38,637 bases of DNA from Elusimicrobiaceae bacterium (GCA_017525025.1 JAFXUJ010000015.1:1-38637), one strand, 5' to 3'; numbered from the stretch's first letter, positions 12,952 through 22,705 are shown. Notes: generated from the sequence alone by a model not told the origin. Translations and numbers: made by a program.

Positions 12952-13587
12952 TTAATCATCAATCTCTACGAGCGAATGGGATCCAATTACAAAACAATTT
13001 TTACCTTGAACCGTTATAACGGTATTGGCGGTCATTGTCGAACACGCTTTAAAATTTGGGTCGTTGATAGACTTAACGCCGGATAAGAAAAGACAATCGT
13101 TATCGACAAAATCAATTTTGCCCGCCTCTGCTGCATAGTTTAATAATGCGGCGTGTGTATATACCGTGCTATTGTCAACGTCTGATAGATTTATACTATT
13201 TATCGGTATAAATGAACTTTGATTGTCGGTTACATAACCGTAAAATTCTTGGTCGCCTATCTTTTCCCAAAGTATCGCCGCACGGTTTCCGTCGTAGCCC
13301 CCATACGCTTCAAGAAATGCGATATTTTGCGCCTTGCAAGCAACTAATGTCATATACCGCGATATTGTACGCATACTTGTTACCGTGCCGTTAATAATAA
13401 CCGCAAATGTAAAATTGTTATAACCCGCTAACCCTTTTGTAATTCTAAAAGAAACTTTGTTACTTAACTCAATCGTTGTTACATCGCCGTCAACTGTGTA
13501 CTGCCAACCCGCTGCCGTTAAAAATGCGTTTAATGCTGCGGTTGTAATATTTGAATTGTCAAAATATTGTGCTTTATAAGTTGCCAT
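12952..13587 (-). CDS. Tail-associated protein, probable fibre or appendage, 211 aa
   Basis: Last gene of the late operon. The N-terminus (ATYKAQYFDNSNITTAALNAFL) is followed by a beta-rich body with repeated short strands and Asn/Gly/Thr turns, consistent with a fibre or adhesion domain but not matching one I recognise. ATG at 13587 follows GGGGGCG. Position after the baseplate/fibre gene and two tiny proteins suggests a receptor-binding or accessory tail component. Function is inferred from place only. Confidence 0.7.
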   Translation of the reverse strand: MATYKAQYFDNSNITTAALNAFLTAAGWQYTVDGDVTTIELSNKVSFRITKGLAGYNNFTFAVIINGTVTSMRTISRYMTLVACKAQNIAFLEAYGGYDGNRAAILWEKIGDQEFYGYVTDNQSSFIPINSINLSDVDNSTVYTHAALLNYAAEAGKIDFVDNDCLFLSGVKSINDPNFKACSTMTANTVITVQGKNCFVIGSHSLVEIDD

Positions 13588-13601
13588 TTGTTGCGCCCCC
13601 C

Positions 13602-13787
13602 TTAACTATTCGTCGTGTATTCACTTGAATTAATTATTAGTTTTGTGCTATCCAGGCCGCGACTTAAATCGTTACGGATTGCCGCCGCCATTTCTTCAAT
13701 ATTATATTTATCTGTCTTTTTGGTTTTTTCTCGTATTGCTATGGCAATGTCTTGTATTTTTTCCTCTGTGTACATTCTTTTGCTCAT
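13602..13787 (-). CDS. Small helical protein, 61 aa
   Basis: ATG at 13787 follows AAGGAG, preferred over TTG two codons upstream. The sequence SKRMYTEEKIQDIAIAIREKT with NIEEMAAAIRNDL resembles the short helical region often found at the N-terminus of phage tail-fibre or baseplate proteins (a pattern of EEKI..IA.AIR.K). Here it stands alone before the 211-residue tail gene. It may be the detached anchoring domain of a fibre. Confidence 0.75.
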   Translation of the reverse strand: MSKRMYTEEKIQDIAIAIREKTKKTDKYNIEEMAAAIRNDLSRGLDSTKLIINSSEYTTNS

Positions 13788-13887
13788 TTTCAAATCTCCT
13801 TATTATAAAGTCGCCAATAATTTCAATTAGCAATATAATTATTACTATTGTCGTAATCATTCCGATTATTGCGAAAAATTTAATCAT
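13708..13887 (-). CDS. Possible small membrane protein, 59 aa, overlapping the next gene
   Basis: ATG at 13887 lies eight bases after AAGGG. Residues 2-30 are strongly hydrophobic (FFAIIGMITTIVIIILLIEI) and are followed by a basic hydrophilic tail (RRFENEQKNVHRGK). Its 3' 80 bases overlap the 61-aa gene in another frame. A membrane segment next to a good ribosome site supports it; the overlap leaves doubt about the tail. No family is recognised. Confidence 0.55.
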   Translation of the reverse strand: MIKFFAIIGMITTIVIIILLIEIIGDFIIRRFENEQKNVHRGKNTRHCHSNTRKNQKDR

Positions 13888-13898
13888 ATTGTACACCC

Positions 13899-15473
13899 TT
13901 AATACTGTATGTTATCGCCGTCTACGTCTGACGAATATACAACGTAAACTAACAATAAATCGCTTACGGCGTCGTCGTTACTCCAAATATTATTAATTGT
14001 ATCCGTTAGCGTTGGTACGGTTTCGCCGTCATATGTGAACGTGCTATACGTATTTGCCACAAAATCGGTTGCCGTGTCGCCAATTTCAATTTGCGGGTAA
14101 ATAGTTTCGTTGTTTACCGTTGTACCGCTTGCCGTTACCTGTACGGACGCTAACGCGCTTGTAACTTCTTTCGTTAACGTGAACGTGTTCGGGCTGTTGC
14201 TGCTTACTAAATAATCTGTCGTACCGTCGGCATAATTTAAGGTTAATTGTACATAAGTATTACCGGACGTTTTGCCGCTGTTAATTGTGTATGTTTGGCC
14301 TACAACAAACGCGTTTTTATCAATCGCCGCGCTAACGCCAACATAACCCGCCGTGCTTGTGCCGTCGGTTGTTATGGATCCGTCCGCGTTCTTTGTAAAT
14401 GTTAGTCCGTCTTTACTGATTGTTTGTATTTGGTCTAATCTAAACAAATTACGGTTTGTAACTGCAATTTGGTTTGTTGTACCCAATACACCAACCGTAA
14501 ACCCGTGTGCCGCCCCTGGTTTAGCGTCGTCAACGTGTATAAATTTATTGCCGCGTGCGCTTGTTAACAAACCGCCGGACGTTTGGGCCATATTGGATTT
14601 AAGTATAATAACCTCAAATCTATTGCCGGCCGTTAATTGTCCGTTTATATGCATTTGTACCGGCGTCGTTCTCGTATCAATCAAGTAATCGTAATCCGGT
14701 TGTAACATAAGGCCGTTTAAATTAGGTAAAATAATGTCGTTTTCATCGTACACATAACCGGCCATATCCAACGGTATTATATTACTAACTCCCGTACCGC
14801 CGGCAACAACTTTACTAAACTTTTGAATATATGCCCCAACGGTCAAATTTTGGGTTAACTGATAATACCACGCGTCAAACGTGTTTTGTTGTGTTTCTTG
14901 CCAACTTTCTAATTGATCCTCTAACGCTGCGAAACGGCTTTCGTATTGCTCGAATAAGTCCGCTATATCCACTTGCTCAATAAGGCCCGTAATATAGCCG
15001 CAAACGGCCGTATTTGCGCGTTGGTCGTATATATTACCCGTTGTTAATACCGTTGCATTGGCGGGTACTAAAACGTATGCTAACGCTATTTCTACCATGC
15101 TATCGTTAACCGTTGGTGTTGGGCGTACCGGTGTACTTGCGGGTGTTCCTGTTACCGCTTGTAATGTTATATCCCTGGTTGTTGCGTTCCAACGTAAAGT
15201 AATCATGTCATAACGGCTAAACAAATTGTGCGCCGCTGCTAACGTCAACGTTTCGGGTGCGGTTAATCTTACCCAATGCGAATTAACAATCGCTTTACCG
15301 TCGTCTACAATTACCGTTAACCCGTCCGAACCGGCGGCAACGGCTAAACAATCCCCGACGTTTTCATAAACGCCGTTTTGGCTTATTAGGCCCTCAAAAT
15401 ACGTGTTAAACGTTTCGGCATTATATAACCTATCATCGTTAACACTATTAAAAAATCCAAATGTTATTGCCAT
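13899..15473 (-). CDS. Tail baseplate/fibre protein, 524 aa
   Basis: The N-terminus (ITFGFFNSVNDDRLYNAETF) is typical of baseplate upper/receptor-binding proteins of Firmicutes siphoviruses, followed by a beta-rich head (GLTVIVDDGKAIVNSHWVRL). A helical stalk at about 165-215 (DLFEQYESRFAALEDQLESW) probably trimerises. Residues 215-310 form a second beta domain (IPLDMAGYVYDENDI) and residues about 320-470 a carbohydrate-binding-like beta-sandwich (YTINSGKTSGNTYVQLTL). It should link the tail tip to receptor contact. It follows the Gp37-like tail protein gene. Fine function is family inference. Confidence 0.85.
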   Translation of the reverse strand: MAITFGFFNSVNDDRLYNAETFNTYFEGLISQNGVYENVGDCLAVAAGSDGLTVIVDDGKAIVNSHWVRLTAPETLTLAAAHNLFSRYDMITLRWNATTRDITLQAVTGTPASTPVRPTPTVNDSMVEIALAYVLVPANATVLTTGNIYDQRANTAVCGYITGLIEQVDIADLFEQYESRFAALEDQLESWQETQQNTFDAWYYQLTQNLTVGAYIQKFSKVVAGGTGVSNIIPLDMAGYVYDENDIILPNLNGLMLQPDYDYLIDTRTTPVQMHINGQLTAGNRFEVIILKSNMAQTSGGLLTSARGNKFIHVDDAKPGAAHGFTVGVLGTTNQIAVTNRNLFRLDQIQTISKDGLTFTKNADGSITTDGTSTAGYVGVSAAIDKNAFVVGQTYTINSGKTSGNTYVQLTLNYADGTTDYLVSSNSPNTFTLTKEVTSALASVQVTASGTTVNNETIYPQIEIGDTATDFVANTYSTFTYDGETVPTLTDTINNIWSNDDAVSDLLLVYVVYSSDVDGDNIQY

Positions 15474-15500
15474 TATTAAAACCCCCTTTGTTATTTATTT

Positions 15501-16550
15501 TTAAACGTCCGTTGCGAACGTTGGTATACAGGTATAACCGTTTGTGTCGTGACATTCTATAACCTCTGTTATCCTGGGTGACATACTAACCCCATACGCA
15601 TTTATAACCTCAACCAAATCGCCTAAAAAGTAATCGCGGTTTAATTGGTATGTATAGTTGGGTTCTATTTCACCCTCTATACTTTCTGTTATTACTGTTT
15701 CGGCTAACTTTTGCGCCCCGCGCTCCAATAATAAATTATCATATTCCGCGGCCGTTATTTCGCCGTCGTTGCTCGAAACGTCGCGGGCGTCAACATATAG
15801 TTCGTATCGGTCTAACCCCGACGCCGTACCCATTGCCGCGGTTTTACGGGCCGTTCCCTCGCCCTCACCGGCAACCAATGCAACGTTTTTATAATTGTCG
15901 CTATTATACTTGTAATCGGTCGTTAACAAGTTTTCGTATTCATTCGAGAAAATAACACGTGGTACGGTGTTTTGTGAGTAAGTACGGTTTACCCCTTGTA
16001 ATAAAACAAACTTAAATTGTTTGTTTTCCAGGTCTAACAATACATCGTAACCAATACCGTATGTTTGCCCGATTGCGGTTAACGTATCGGCTAAATTATC
16101 GCCGGTGTATTGCGCCTCAATAGTTGCGGTTAGTCCTATTGTATCGCCTAATACTAACCGGGAAATTGCACGCGCCGCAATTGCGGGGTTTATAGCGTTA
16201 TCGGTTACTAATTTACGTATCATTGTTTCAACATTGCCGTTTAATACTGTTTGCGTCCATATGATCCGACGCCCCAATATGCTTTTAAGGCTTTGCCCCG
16301 TAATCGTTATATAATCGCCGTTTTCTACGTCCGTTTTAACTTCAAAATCCGCAATAATCATACATTGCGTTAAATCATCGTCGCGAACAATATAATAATC
16401 ACGTTGTAACACGTTTAATAAATCCGGGCTTGCGGGTGCGTATAACTCAAAATCTCCGGGGGTATAATACCGTGTCGTCCAAATCATTGAAGTATAAACC
16501 TCAATAATTTGGATATAGTTTAAATTATTATCCAACAAATAAAAGTTCAT
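15501..16550 (-). CDS. Gp37-like siphovirus tail protein
   Basis: A 349-residue protein matching the Siphovirus ReqiPepy6 Gp37-like family: NFYLLDNNLNYIQIIEVYTS and RYYTPGDFELYAPAS near the N-terminus are hallmarks. These proteins form part of the tail tip hub. ATG at 16550 is chosen because GAGGG lies at the right distance inside the end of the Dit-like gene; an extended frame to 16646 overlaps that gene by 95 bp and lacks a ribosome site. It overlaps no coding sequence from this start. Confidence 0.88.
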   Translation of the reverse strand: MNFYLLDNNLNYIQIIEVYTSMIWTTRYYTPGDFELYAPASPDLLNVLQRDYYIVRDDDLTQCMIIADFEVKTDVENGDYITITGQSLKSILGRRIIWTQTVLNGNVETMIRKLVTDNAINPAIAARAISRLVLGDTIGLTATIEAQYTGDNLADTLTAIGQTYGIGYDVLLDLENKQFKFVLLQGVNRTYSQNTVPRVIFSNEYENLLTTDYKYNSDNYKNVALVAGEGEGTARKTAAMGTASGLDRYELYVDARDVSSNDGEITAAEYDNLLLERGAQKLAETVITESIEGEIEPNYTYQLNRDYFLGDLVEVINAYGVSMSPRITEVIECHDTNGYTCIPTFATDV

Positions 16551-16551
16551 G

Positions 16552-17403
16552 TTATACACCCTCGTAAATAGGTTGTAATTGTACCGATATATTAAGGTAT
16601 TCCGAACCGGTATCACACGTATACGAAAATATGTTATCACCAACAACTAAATTTAACCATGCGGATCCTTGAACCATATTGTTTAATATATTGGTTATTA
16701 CGCCGTTATGGTTTAACGTTACGGTCTTATGTCCGCGCCGGGTATCAATCGTTATTACGTCCCCCGCCTCTAAATCAATATCTAACGTAAAATGTTCGTT
16801 GGTTGTCATATTGTATATTGTCGGGTTCGTAACGGCTGCATTGGCTAACATCGTAATTAATACGCCTGTTTCATCGTCGCTATTGTTCGTTATTGCTATT
16901 TCGACAAACTCGCCCAATTGTGACACGGGTATACCGGGCGTTTCTTCAATAGCAAACGGAAACGAAAACAAATTTATTACGTTACTGAATGTATATAAAC
17001 CCGTGGTTGTATCTTTAAAATACGGATCCGGGCAAATAATACTAATTTGTAATCGTTGGCTTTGTGAAAATAAATCACCGTCAATATTATCAATATAGCC
17101 CTCAATCCAAACCGAACGCGTATTATTTTCCAAATATAATTTTATATACTGTTTCGCTTTAAAGTATTTATAAATATTTATACGGTTCTTTTCAATTGAA
17201 TTTAGCGGGGCAATTGTCAATACAATATTACGAGTACCCAACCGCGACGAATTAAACACGGCCCCGTCACTTGTGGCAATAACGGCCGTGTTGATTGTTG
17301 CGGCCGGGGGTGTTAAACCCCCAACCGACAACAACGCGTAATTGCCGTTTTGGGTTAAATTAATTTGTTCGTTATATTTGTTTTCCGCAATTACTTGTAA
17401 CAT
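16552..17403 (-). CDS. Distal tail (Dit)-like protein
   Basis: A 283-residue protein between tape measure and Gp37-like tail protein, the usual Dit place. LGTRNIVLTIAP at about 55-67 and the YKYFKAKQYIKLYLEN region near 79-95 fit the N-terminal ring-forming domain (the phage tail protein family of SPP1 gp19.1 type). FSQSQRLQISIICPDPYFKD near 112-131 is a strong Dit-type signature. The C-terminal half is a beta-sandwich. It would join tail tube to the tip. Confidence 0.88.
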   Translation of the reverse strand: MLQVIAENKYNEQINLTQNGNYALLSVGGLTPPAATINTAVIATSDGAVFNSSRLGTRNIVLTIAPLNSIEKNRINIYKYFKAKQYIKLYLENNTRSVWIEGYIDNIDGDLFSQSQRLQISIICPDPYFKDTTTGLYTFSNVINLFSFPFAIEETPGIPVSQLGEFVEIAITNNSDDETGVLITMLANAAVTNPTIYNMTTNEHFTLDIDLEAGDVITIDTRRGHKTVTLNHNGVITNILNNMVQGSAWLNLVVGDNIFSYTCDTGSEYLNISVQLQPIYEGV

Positions 17404-17406
17404 GGT

Positions 17407-20400
17407 TTAAACCCCCGTTGCGAAATTCAATTGGTTTTTTGTTTGGCGGTAAATTTCCAAACGGCTTAATGCTTTCGGGCTGTTATTATTCTGCGTGTAG
17501 TAATATGTAATATTACTGCCCATTGTATTTGTAACGCCCTGGCTTGTTACCGCCTGGGTCATATCCTTTGCCGTTGCACTAATCAACTTTCTATTAATAC
17601 CCCATTGTACATTGGCATCGTTAAAAGTATCTTTAAATGCGTCGTTTATTGTATCTCGTATAATTTCCCCAATGCCAATTAGTTTTTCTTTAATTGTATC
17701 TATTAAACTATCAAAAATAGTTCCTTGATTTAATTCTGAATTGAGGGTATCAATAATGTTATTACCAAATAACGATACTTCTTTTAATGCCTCGTTTTCT
17801 TTTTTCTTCATTCCTATTGGTAAACCCTCAACCAAAAATTGGCCCATTTCGTCGGTTGCTTTTGACGGCGAATGTTCTTTTAACGACGAACGCAATTTAC
17901 CTAACAATTTAGTACCAAAATTAGCAATTGTACTAAAAACACCGGATTGCTTTTTTTCGTTAGCAATACCGTTATTAACACCGTCTATTAAATCCTCGCC
18001 GGCCTCTTTTGCATGGGTTTCTTGCATTGAAATCTCATTAATTGCCTCGGTTGCAATTTCGGCCATAGTTTCTTTTGATTTCGGTTTTCCCTCTGCAACG
18101 CCGTCAATATACATTTGAATTAAACCGCCGCCAACGTGTTTAAATTGAATGTCATGCCCCGTTAATTCTGAAAGTTGATCGTCTAAGCCCTCGCTCCAAA
18201 CAACTTTAGTTTTATCTAAGCCGTCTTTTGTCGTATCAACATATTGTTTCATTTCCCCTTTTAATTGGGCTATTCTTTCTTCAGATTGTTTAATTTGTTG
18301 GTCATAAATATCACTACCGCTTTTTGCTTTCAATTCTTGCAATAAGGCTAAATTAGTTTCCTCGGCTGCTAATTGATCCTCGAGCATTTTCTTTTGTGCG
18401 TCGCTTGCGTTTTGATAATCTTTGACATAATTCCAATTAACGGTTGTCATTTCGTCATATCTTCCCGCATGGGCTAACGCCATGTTTTCCTCATATACGC
18501 CAATGTTATATGCGTACTCTGAAATTAGATTTTTTTGTTTTGTATAGTTTTCTTCGGCTGTATAAAATTCCTCATTTACAAGTTTTTGCGCTTCTTCTAT
18601 GTCATATAGATTATTGGCTGCCTCTGCGTAAAGATCTGTTACACCTTTTAATTTTTCTTCATCTAAGATTTTTTGCCAATAATCATGTTGCTCATTAAGC
18701 GCATCAAATTCTTTTTTCTTTTCAATATAAACATCTTGAATTTCGTTAAAATCTTTTAATGCTTGGGATTGATTATTAATAGCCTCGGCGTACAAACTTT
18801 CTTGACTATCAAGTATAATTTGTGCTTTTTTCTTCTCCATTAAATCATCAATGGCCTTTATCATTTCATCATAATTATCAATAACATCATCGGTCTTAGT
18901 AATTTCAGTATCTAATGCCTCTGAAAGTTGGGAAATAATAAAATCTGCACGTTCTTCATATCCCTTTTTAACTTTTCCGTTAGCATCTGTAATAGATTGA
19001 AGTTCTTTTTTTAAACTTTGTAAATATGACATTTCTGTCATACCGCCGTCAATTTGCTTTTGTTGTGCGTCTTTTAAACTATTCCACGACGCTACGTTAG
19101 CGTCAATTTCGTTTCGCGTTTCTTCAAGTGTTGCCATTTCTGCTTTATGTGCTTTTTGTGCCTCGGTTTCTATGCTTGCAAGCGCAATAATAGCCGCGGT
19201 TAATGCTGCGATTGCCATAATTACCGCGCCAATAGGGTTAGACGATAACGCGGCATTATAAACTACTTGGGCCTTTGTGGCCAACCCAACCCCGGCCGTA
19301 AGACCGGATAATGCCGTTGTAACTGCGGTAACTGTTTTTGAAACTGCCATTACTGCATTAAACGCCGTAAATGCTGTTACGGCGGTCATAACAATGGGTG
19401 CAATTTTGCTAAAATTTTTAGTTATAAATGTAACAACCGTTTTTGCGACTTTATAAAATTTTTCAAGTACGGGCAAAACATTTGTTGAAAAGGTTTTAGC
19501 AAATTTTTTAATTTTAGGCACAAAATCATTAAGGCCCTTTTCTATTTTTGGGCCATATTTTCGTAATAATTCGTCTACTGCCTCACCGGCGGCAACTTTC
19601 ATATTTTGAAACGCTAATTTAACTTTGTCGCTCGCGTCCTGGGTTTCATTAAACGTTTTTTCTACCGTTCCTTTGGATCCCTCTAAAATATCCATAAATT
19701 CGGTAAATTCAAAACGGCCGCCTTTTATTGCGTCGGCTAAATCCGGCCCGGCTTTTTGTCCGAAAACTTCAATTGCTTTTGTTGTCGCGCTTGCTATGTC
19801 CGGGGCTTTTCCTATTTCGTCTAATACCTTTGTAAATTCTTCTTTTGCGTTTTTGCCCTCTTTACTCCATTTGCCAATTGCCTGTTTCATACCCGAAAAT
19901 GCAATTTCGGTATTTACGCCCGCCTTTTCCCATTGTGAAAAAATCGCGATTGCCTCTTTTGTATCAAAACCCAACGCCCTCATGGGTGCGCCGTATTTCG
20001 TTAGATTTTCGGTTAATTTATCTATGCTAATTCCGCTTGCTTGTGCTGCTATTGCCAAATCGTCTAATACGCTTTCGTATTCCTCGGATTTAATACCGGC
20101 GTCGCCCATAGCGCGCGAAACAAGTTTAACGGCGTTTGTTGCGTCCGTTCCTGTAATATCCGCAAATTTAACAAACTTTGTTGTTGCCTTTTCCAACTCG
20201 TCGCCGGTAAATCCGAAACGGGTATTAACTTCGCCTAATGCGTTACCCATATCGCCCAAATCACCAACAACGTTTTTTGCAACATTTGCATATGACTTTG
20301 TTAATTCTTTTGCTGCCTCGCCCGTTGCTCCGGTTGCTTTAATAACATTGTCCGCGCCCTCGTCAAACTCTTTAAACGCGTCCTTTGCTGCGGATCCTAA

Positions 20401-21126
20401 ATTTTTTAATCCTTGTATACATAATTTAATCCCGCTTGCTACTAAATTAGATAACGCGCCTTTCATTACGGTAAAGCCGTCGCTTAACTCGCTGCTATCG
20501 CTCTTTACATCTTTTAAAGAATTATCAAAATCATCGGCCGCGGTTTCGGCGTCCTTTAACGTGTTTTTATTCTTTGCCAAATCTCCGGACAATGCGGAAA
20601 TTTGCGCCCCTAACGCCTTTGCCTCTTTGCTATTTTTACCTTGTTCTACAACTACATTTGCGTATTTTTGTTTGAGCGCGTCCAACTCTTTTTGTTGGGC
20701 GTTAATTGTGGTTGTTAATTGTCCGGTTGCTGTTTTTGCCTCGTTTTCGGCTTTATTCAAATCGGACAACTTATTATTAAAATAGCCTAACGATTTTTCG
20801 GTTTTAGCGATTGAGGCTTGTTGGTTCGCTATTGCTATACGCATTTCATCGGCGGCCGCGCTGTTTTTGCCCTGTTCGCGTTCCACCTCAATTAAACGTT
20901 GCTTTTGCACCGTTAATTTTTTGTTTTCAGCGTCTAATACGCTTTCAAGTTGTTTAATTTTAGCCTGTACGCCCTCGGTGCTATCGCTCCATTTATCCAT
21001 GCTCGCGCTTGCCGCTTTAAATTCGGCATTGGCTAATTTAATTTGGCGTTGGGCGTCCTGTATACCGCGTTTAAATTCCCCTACGTCTATACCTAATTTT
21101 GTTGTTGTATCGTCATTATTCGGCAT
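17407..21126 (-). CDS. Tape measure protein
   Basis: The longest gene (1239 aa). The N-terminus (TKLGIDVGEFKRGIQDAQRQ) and a long coiled coil to about residue 230 are typical. A conserved globular region with TAGVGLATKAQ-type segments and two hydrophobic stretches near 575-605 and 620-650 are expected membrane-insertion elements. A further coiled coil spans about 650-920, and HSPSKATDEMGQFLVEGLPIG near 1090-1110 is a hallmark of Firmicutes tape measures. It sets tail length and is ejected at infection. The region encoding about residues 720-920 (18300-18900) is richer in AAG/GAG-type codons and AT than its flanks, which may mark an internal exchange. Confidence 0.96.
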   Translation of the reverse strand: MPNNDDTTTKLGIDVGEFKRGIQDAQRQIKLANAEFKAASASMDKWSDSTEGVQAKIKQLESVLDAENKKLTVQKQRLIEVEREQGKNSAAADEMRIAIANQQASIAKTEKSLGYFNNKLSDLNKAENEAKTATGQLTTTINAQQKELDALKQKYANVVVEQGKNSKEAKALGAQISALSGDLAKNKNTLKDAETAADDFDNSLKDVKSDSSELSDGFTVMKGALSNLVASGIKLCIQGLKNLGSAAKDAFKEFDEGADNVIKATGATGEAAKELTKSYANVAKNVVGDLGDMGNALGEVNTRFGFTGDELEKATTKFVKFADITGTDATNAVKLVSRAMGDAGIKSEEYESVLDDLAIAAQASGISIDKLTENLTKYGAPMRALGFDTKEAIAIFSQWEKAGVNTEIAFSGMKQAIGKWSKEGKNAKEEFTKVLDEIGKAPDIASATTKAIEVFGQKAGPDLADAIKGGRFEFTEFMDILEGSKGTVEKTFNETQDASDKVKLAFQNMKVAAGEAVDELLRKYGPKIEKGLNDFVPKIKKFAKTFSTNVLPVLEKFYKVAKTVVTFITKNFSKIAPIVMTAVTAFTAFNAVMAVSKTVTAVTTALSGLTAGVGLATKAQVVYNAALSSNPIGAVIMAIAALTAAIIALASIETEAQKAHKAEMATLEETRNEIDANVASWNSLKDAQQKQIDGGMTEMSYLQSLKKELQSITDANGKVKKGYEERADFIISQLSEALDTEITKTDDVIDNYDEMIKAIDDLMEKKKAQIILDSQESLYAEAINNQSQALKDFNEIQDVYIEKKKEFDALNEQHDYWQKILDEEKLKGVTDLYAEAANNLYDIEEAQKLVNEEFYTAEENYTKQKNLISEYAYNIGVYEENMALAHAGRYDEMTTVNWNYVKDYQNASDAQKKMLEDQLAAEETNLALLQELKAKSGSDIYDQQIKQSEERIAQLKGEMKQYVDTTKDGLDKTKVVWSEGLDDQLSELTGHDIQFKHVGGGLIQMYIDGVAEGKPKSKETMAEIATEAINEISMQETHAKEAGEDLIDGVNNGIANEKKQSGVFSTIANFGTKLLGKLRSSLKEHSPSKATDEMGQFLVEGLPIGMKKKENEALKEVSLFGNNIIDTLNSELNQGTIFDSLIDTIKEKLIGIGEIIRDTINDAFKDTFNDANVQWGINRKLISATAKDMTQAVTSQGVTNTMGSNITYYYTQNNNSPKALSRLEIYRQTKNQLNFATGV

Positions 21127-21168
21127 ATTCTAACCCCCTTTTTAATACCAACCGGGGTATTTATTTTA

Positions 21169-21734
21169 TTAAAACCAATTATCACCCGCCGGGCGTCTTA
21201 TGATCCGTTTACCGTTCTTTATTTGTGGTTTATTCTTTTTTTCACGTTCGTTATAATCACTAAAACGACGTATTAATATAAAAACCTCTCGCGCCCTGGA
21301 TTGCCTTAACGATAACGGCGTTAAACCAGGGAAACACGTACACAAATTAACGGTTATATTAAATAAACTTTCGTATATGGGCGCGTTATCGTCCGCGCCC
21401 TCGGTTAGTTTTTTCCGTTACTCAATATATTAAGATTTTCCGCAATTCCTCTAAAAATATTTGAAAATAAAGGTATCATTTCTTTAATCTTAATGCGCGT
21501 CATTTCATCGTCGGTTAATCCCTCGAAAATGTCTTTTAAAAACGGCTTTAGTTGTCGCCAACCTTTAACAATCATTACGGCTATTGCCTTTTCATCGTCT
21601 AATTTATCCAGGTCAATAACGTTTAAAATATCCTCAACCGTTCCAAACATTAAATCTATACTGTCGGTTGCATATGTCTTTTCTATCTCGTTTTTATTTT
21701 CCTTGCTATAAATATTTAACTTAATTTCGGCCAT
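21169..21734 (-). CDS. Tail assembly chaperone gpGT (via -1 ribosomal frameshift)
   Basis: At 21414-21408 the minus strand reads A-AAA-AAC in the gpG frame, the classic -1 slippery heptamer, immediately followed by the gpG stop TAA. Slipping back one base at 21408 opens a frame (LTEGADDNAPIYESLFN ...) that runs to a stop at 21169-21171. The fusion is about 188 residues. The T part is basic at its end (KKNKPQIKNGKRIIRRPAG). Long siphovirus tails conserve this frameshift between the major tail protein and tape measure, exactly the position here. The T frame has no start or ribosome site of its own. Confidence 0.9.
21405..21734 (-). CDS. Tail assembly chaperone gpG
   Basis: A 109-residue acidic protein (AEIKLNIYSKENKNEIEKTY at the start) with a C-terminal helical region (LKDIFEGLTDDEMTRIKIKE). 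It corresponds to lambda gpG-type chaperones that coat the tape measure before tube assembly. ATG at 21734 follows GGGGGCG. Its last codons contain the slippery sequence used to make gpGT. Confidence 0.9.
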   Translation of the reverse strand: MAEIKLNIYSKENKNEIEKTYATDSIDLMFGTVEDILNVIDLDKLDDEKAIAVMIVKGWRQLKPFLKDIFEGLTDDEMTRIKIKEMIPLFSNIFRGIAENLNILSNGKN

Positions 21735-21764
21735 ATTACGCGCCCCCTTATTGTTTTAAATGAA

Positions 21765-21788
21765 CCGGGCGGCGGTTAAACCGCCCGG
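21765..21788 (-). terminator. Attenuator-like hairpin after the major tail protein
   Basis: CCGGGCGG (21788-21781 complement) pairs perfectly with CCGCCCGG across an 8-nt loop, directly after the major tail protein stop. The U tract that follows is weak (TTCATTT), so partial termination or 3'-end protection of the upstream mRNA is more likely than full termination. Confidence 0.6.
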
Positions 21789-21796
21789 CATAAAAA

Positions 21797-22687
21797 TTAA
21801 CCCTCGTTTTCGGTTGCTGTTGCGGTTACGACAATATCGCCGGTTACATCGGCAATATAAATTACACCGTTTGCCGCCGTGTATGCTGTACTTGTAATAT
21901 CAGTACCGCCCATTGTTACGGTTACATCGTCCATTGTGTAACCTGTTTCGGCTGTGAGGGCCGCCAAATATGCGGCACCGCTATTAACGCTTGTGTCGGG
22001 GTTACTGTCGTTTACGTGTGTAAGGGTGTTAGTAATACTAAAAGTATTGCTGCCGCTTGCCTGTACGCTGTCGGGTGTTTGAACCTGATTAAAGAATGTT
22101 GAAAAGTCAACCAGGTTATAACGTTCATCGACAACAATACCCTTTGCGGATCCCTTAACCCATGCGCCGTTTACATACTTACCCTTGTTAAACTCATAGT
22201 TTGTATAAACGCCGGTAAATGTAACCTGTACGTTGGTTGTGTCTGTTCCGTCGTTTTCTGTACTAACGGTTTCCTCGGGAATGTTAAACGTACCCTTTAG
22301 ACGTGACACATAACGGTATTTACCGTCCGTACCCTTTGTACGATAAGAAATAGCATAATAATCATTTTGGCGTTCACCGTCTACATACATACCTGTTTCC
22401 GGATCGAATGATTTACCCGTAAGTTGTGCCAATTGCTGCAATGTTGGTACGGTCATTGTAATACTGATTGTGTCCGCGCTTTCGCTATTTACAACAATAA
22501 GGGCCTTATTGTCGTAATAATGCGCCTCGCTTGCGCTGTCCGTTGTTTTTCCTATTTCCTGTACGGGTTGGAAATAAACGGGCGTTTCGGTTACATAACC
22601 GGTCTTGTCGTCCTGGGTAACGCGTGCAATGTGAAATTGATCTACGCCGCGATACTCAAAATACTGTGTGTCGTTTTGTGTAGGCAT
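21797..22687 (-). CDS. Major tail protein with C-terminal Ig-like domain
   Basis: A 296-residue tail tube protein. Residues about 1-205 form the tube domain (HIARVTQDDKTGYVTETPVY near 18-37; VSRLKGTFNIPEETVSTEND near 123-142 is typical). Residues about 212-296 form a bacterial Ig-like domain: SITNTLTHVNDSNPDTSVNS, TAETGYTMDDVTVTMGGTDI, and a closing TGDIVVTA. Such C-terminal domains decorate the tail surface and may bind glycans or mucus. ATG at 22687 follows a GGGGG site. The hairpin behind the gene fits a need for abundant product. Confidence 0.92.
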   Translation of the reverse strand: MPTQNDTQYFEYRGVDQFHIARVTQDDKTGYVTETPVYFQPVQEIGKTTDSASEAHYYDNKALIVVNSESADTISITMTVPTLQQLAQLTGKSFDPETGMYVDGERQNDYYAISYRTKGTDGKYRYVSRLKGTFNIPEETVSTENDGTDTTNVQVTFTGVYTNYEFNKGKYVNGAWVKGSAKGIVVDERYNLVDFSTFFNQVQTPDSVQASGSNTFSITNTLTHVNDSNPDTSVNSGAAYLAALTAETGYTMDDVTVTMGGTDITSTAYTAANGVIYIADVTGDIVVTATATENEG

Positions 22688-22705
22688 GATTTTTTACCCC
22701 CTTAA

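Noticed and set aside
19625-20785. Long plus-strand frame opposite the tape measure gene
   Set aside because: It is the complement of a real coding region with biased codons; Ser/Ala-rich product without domain or ribosome site.
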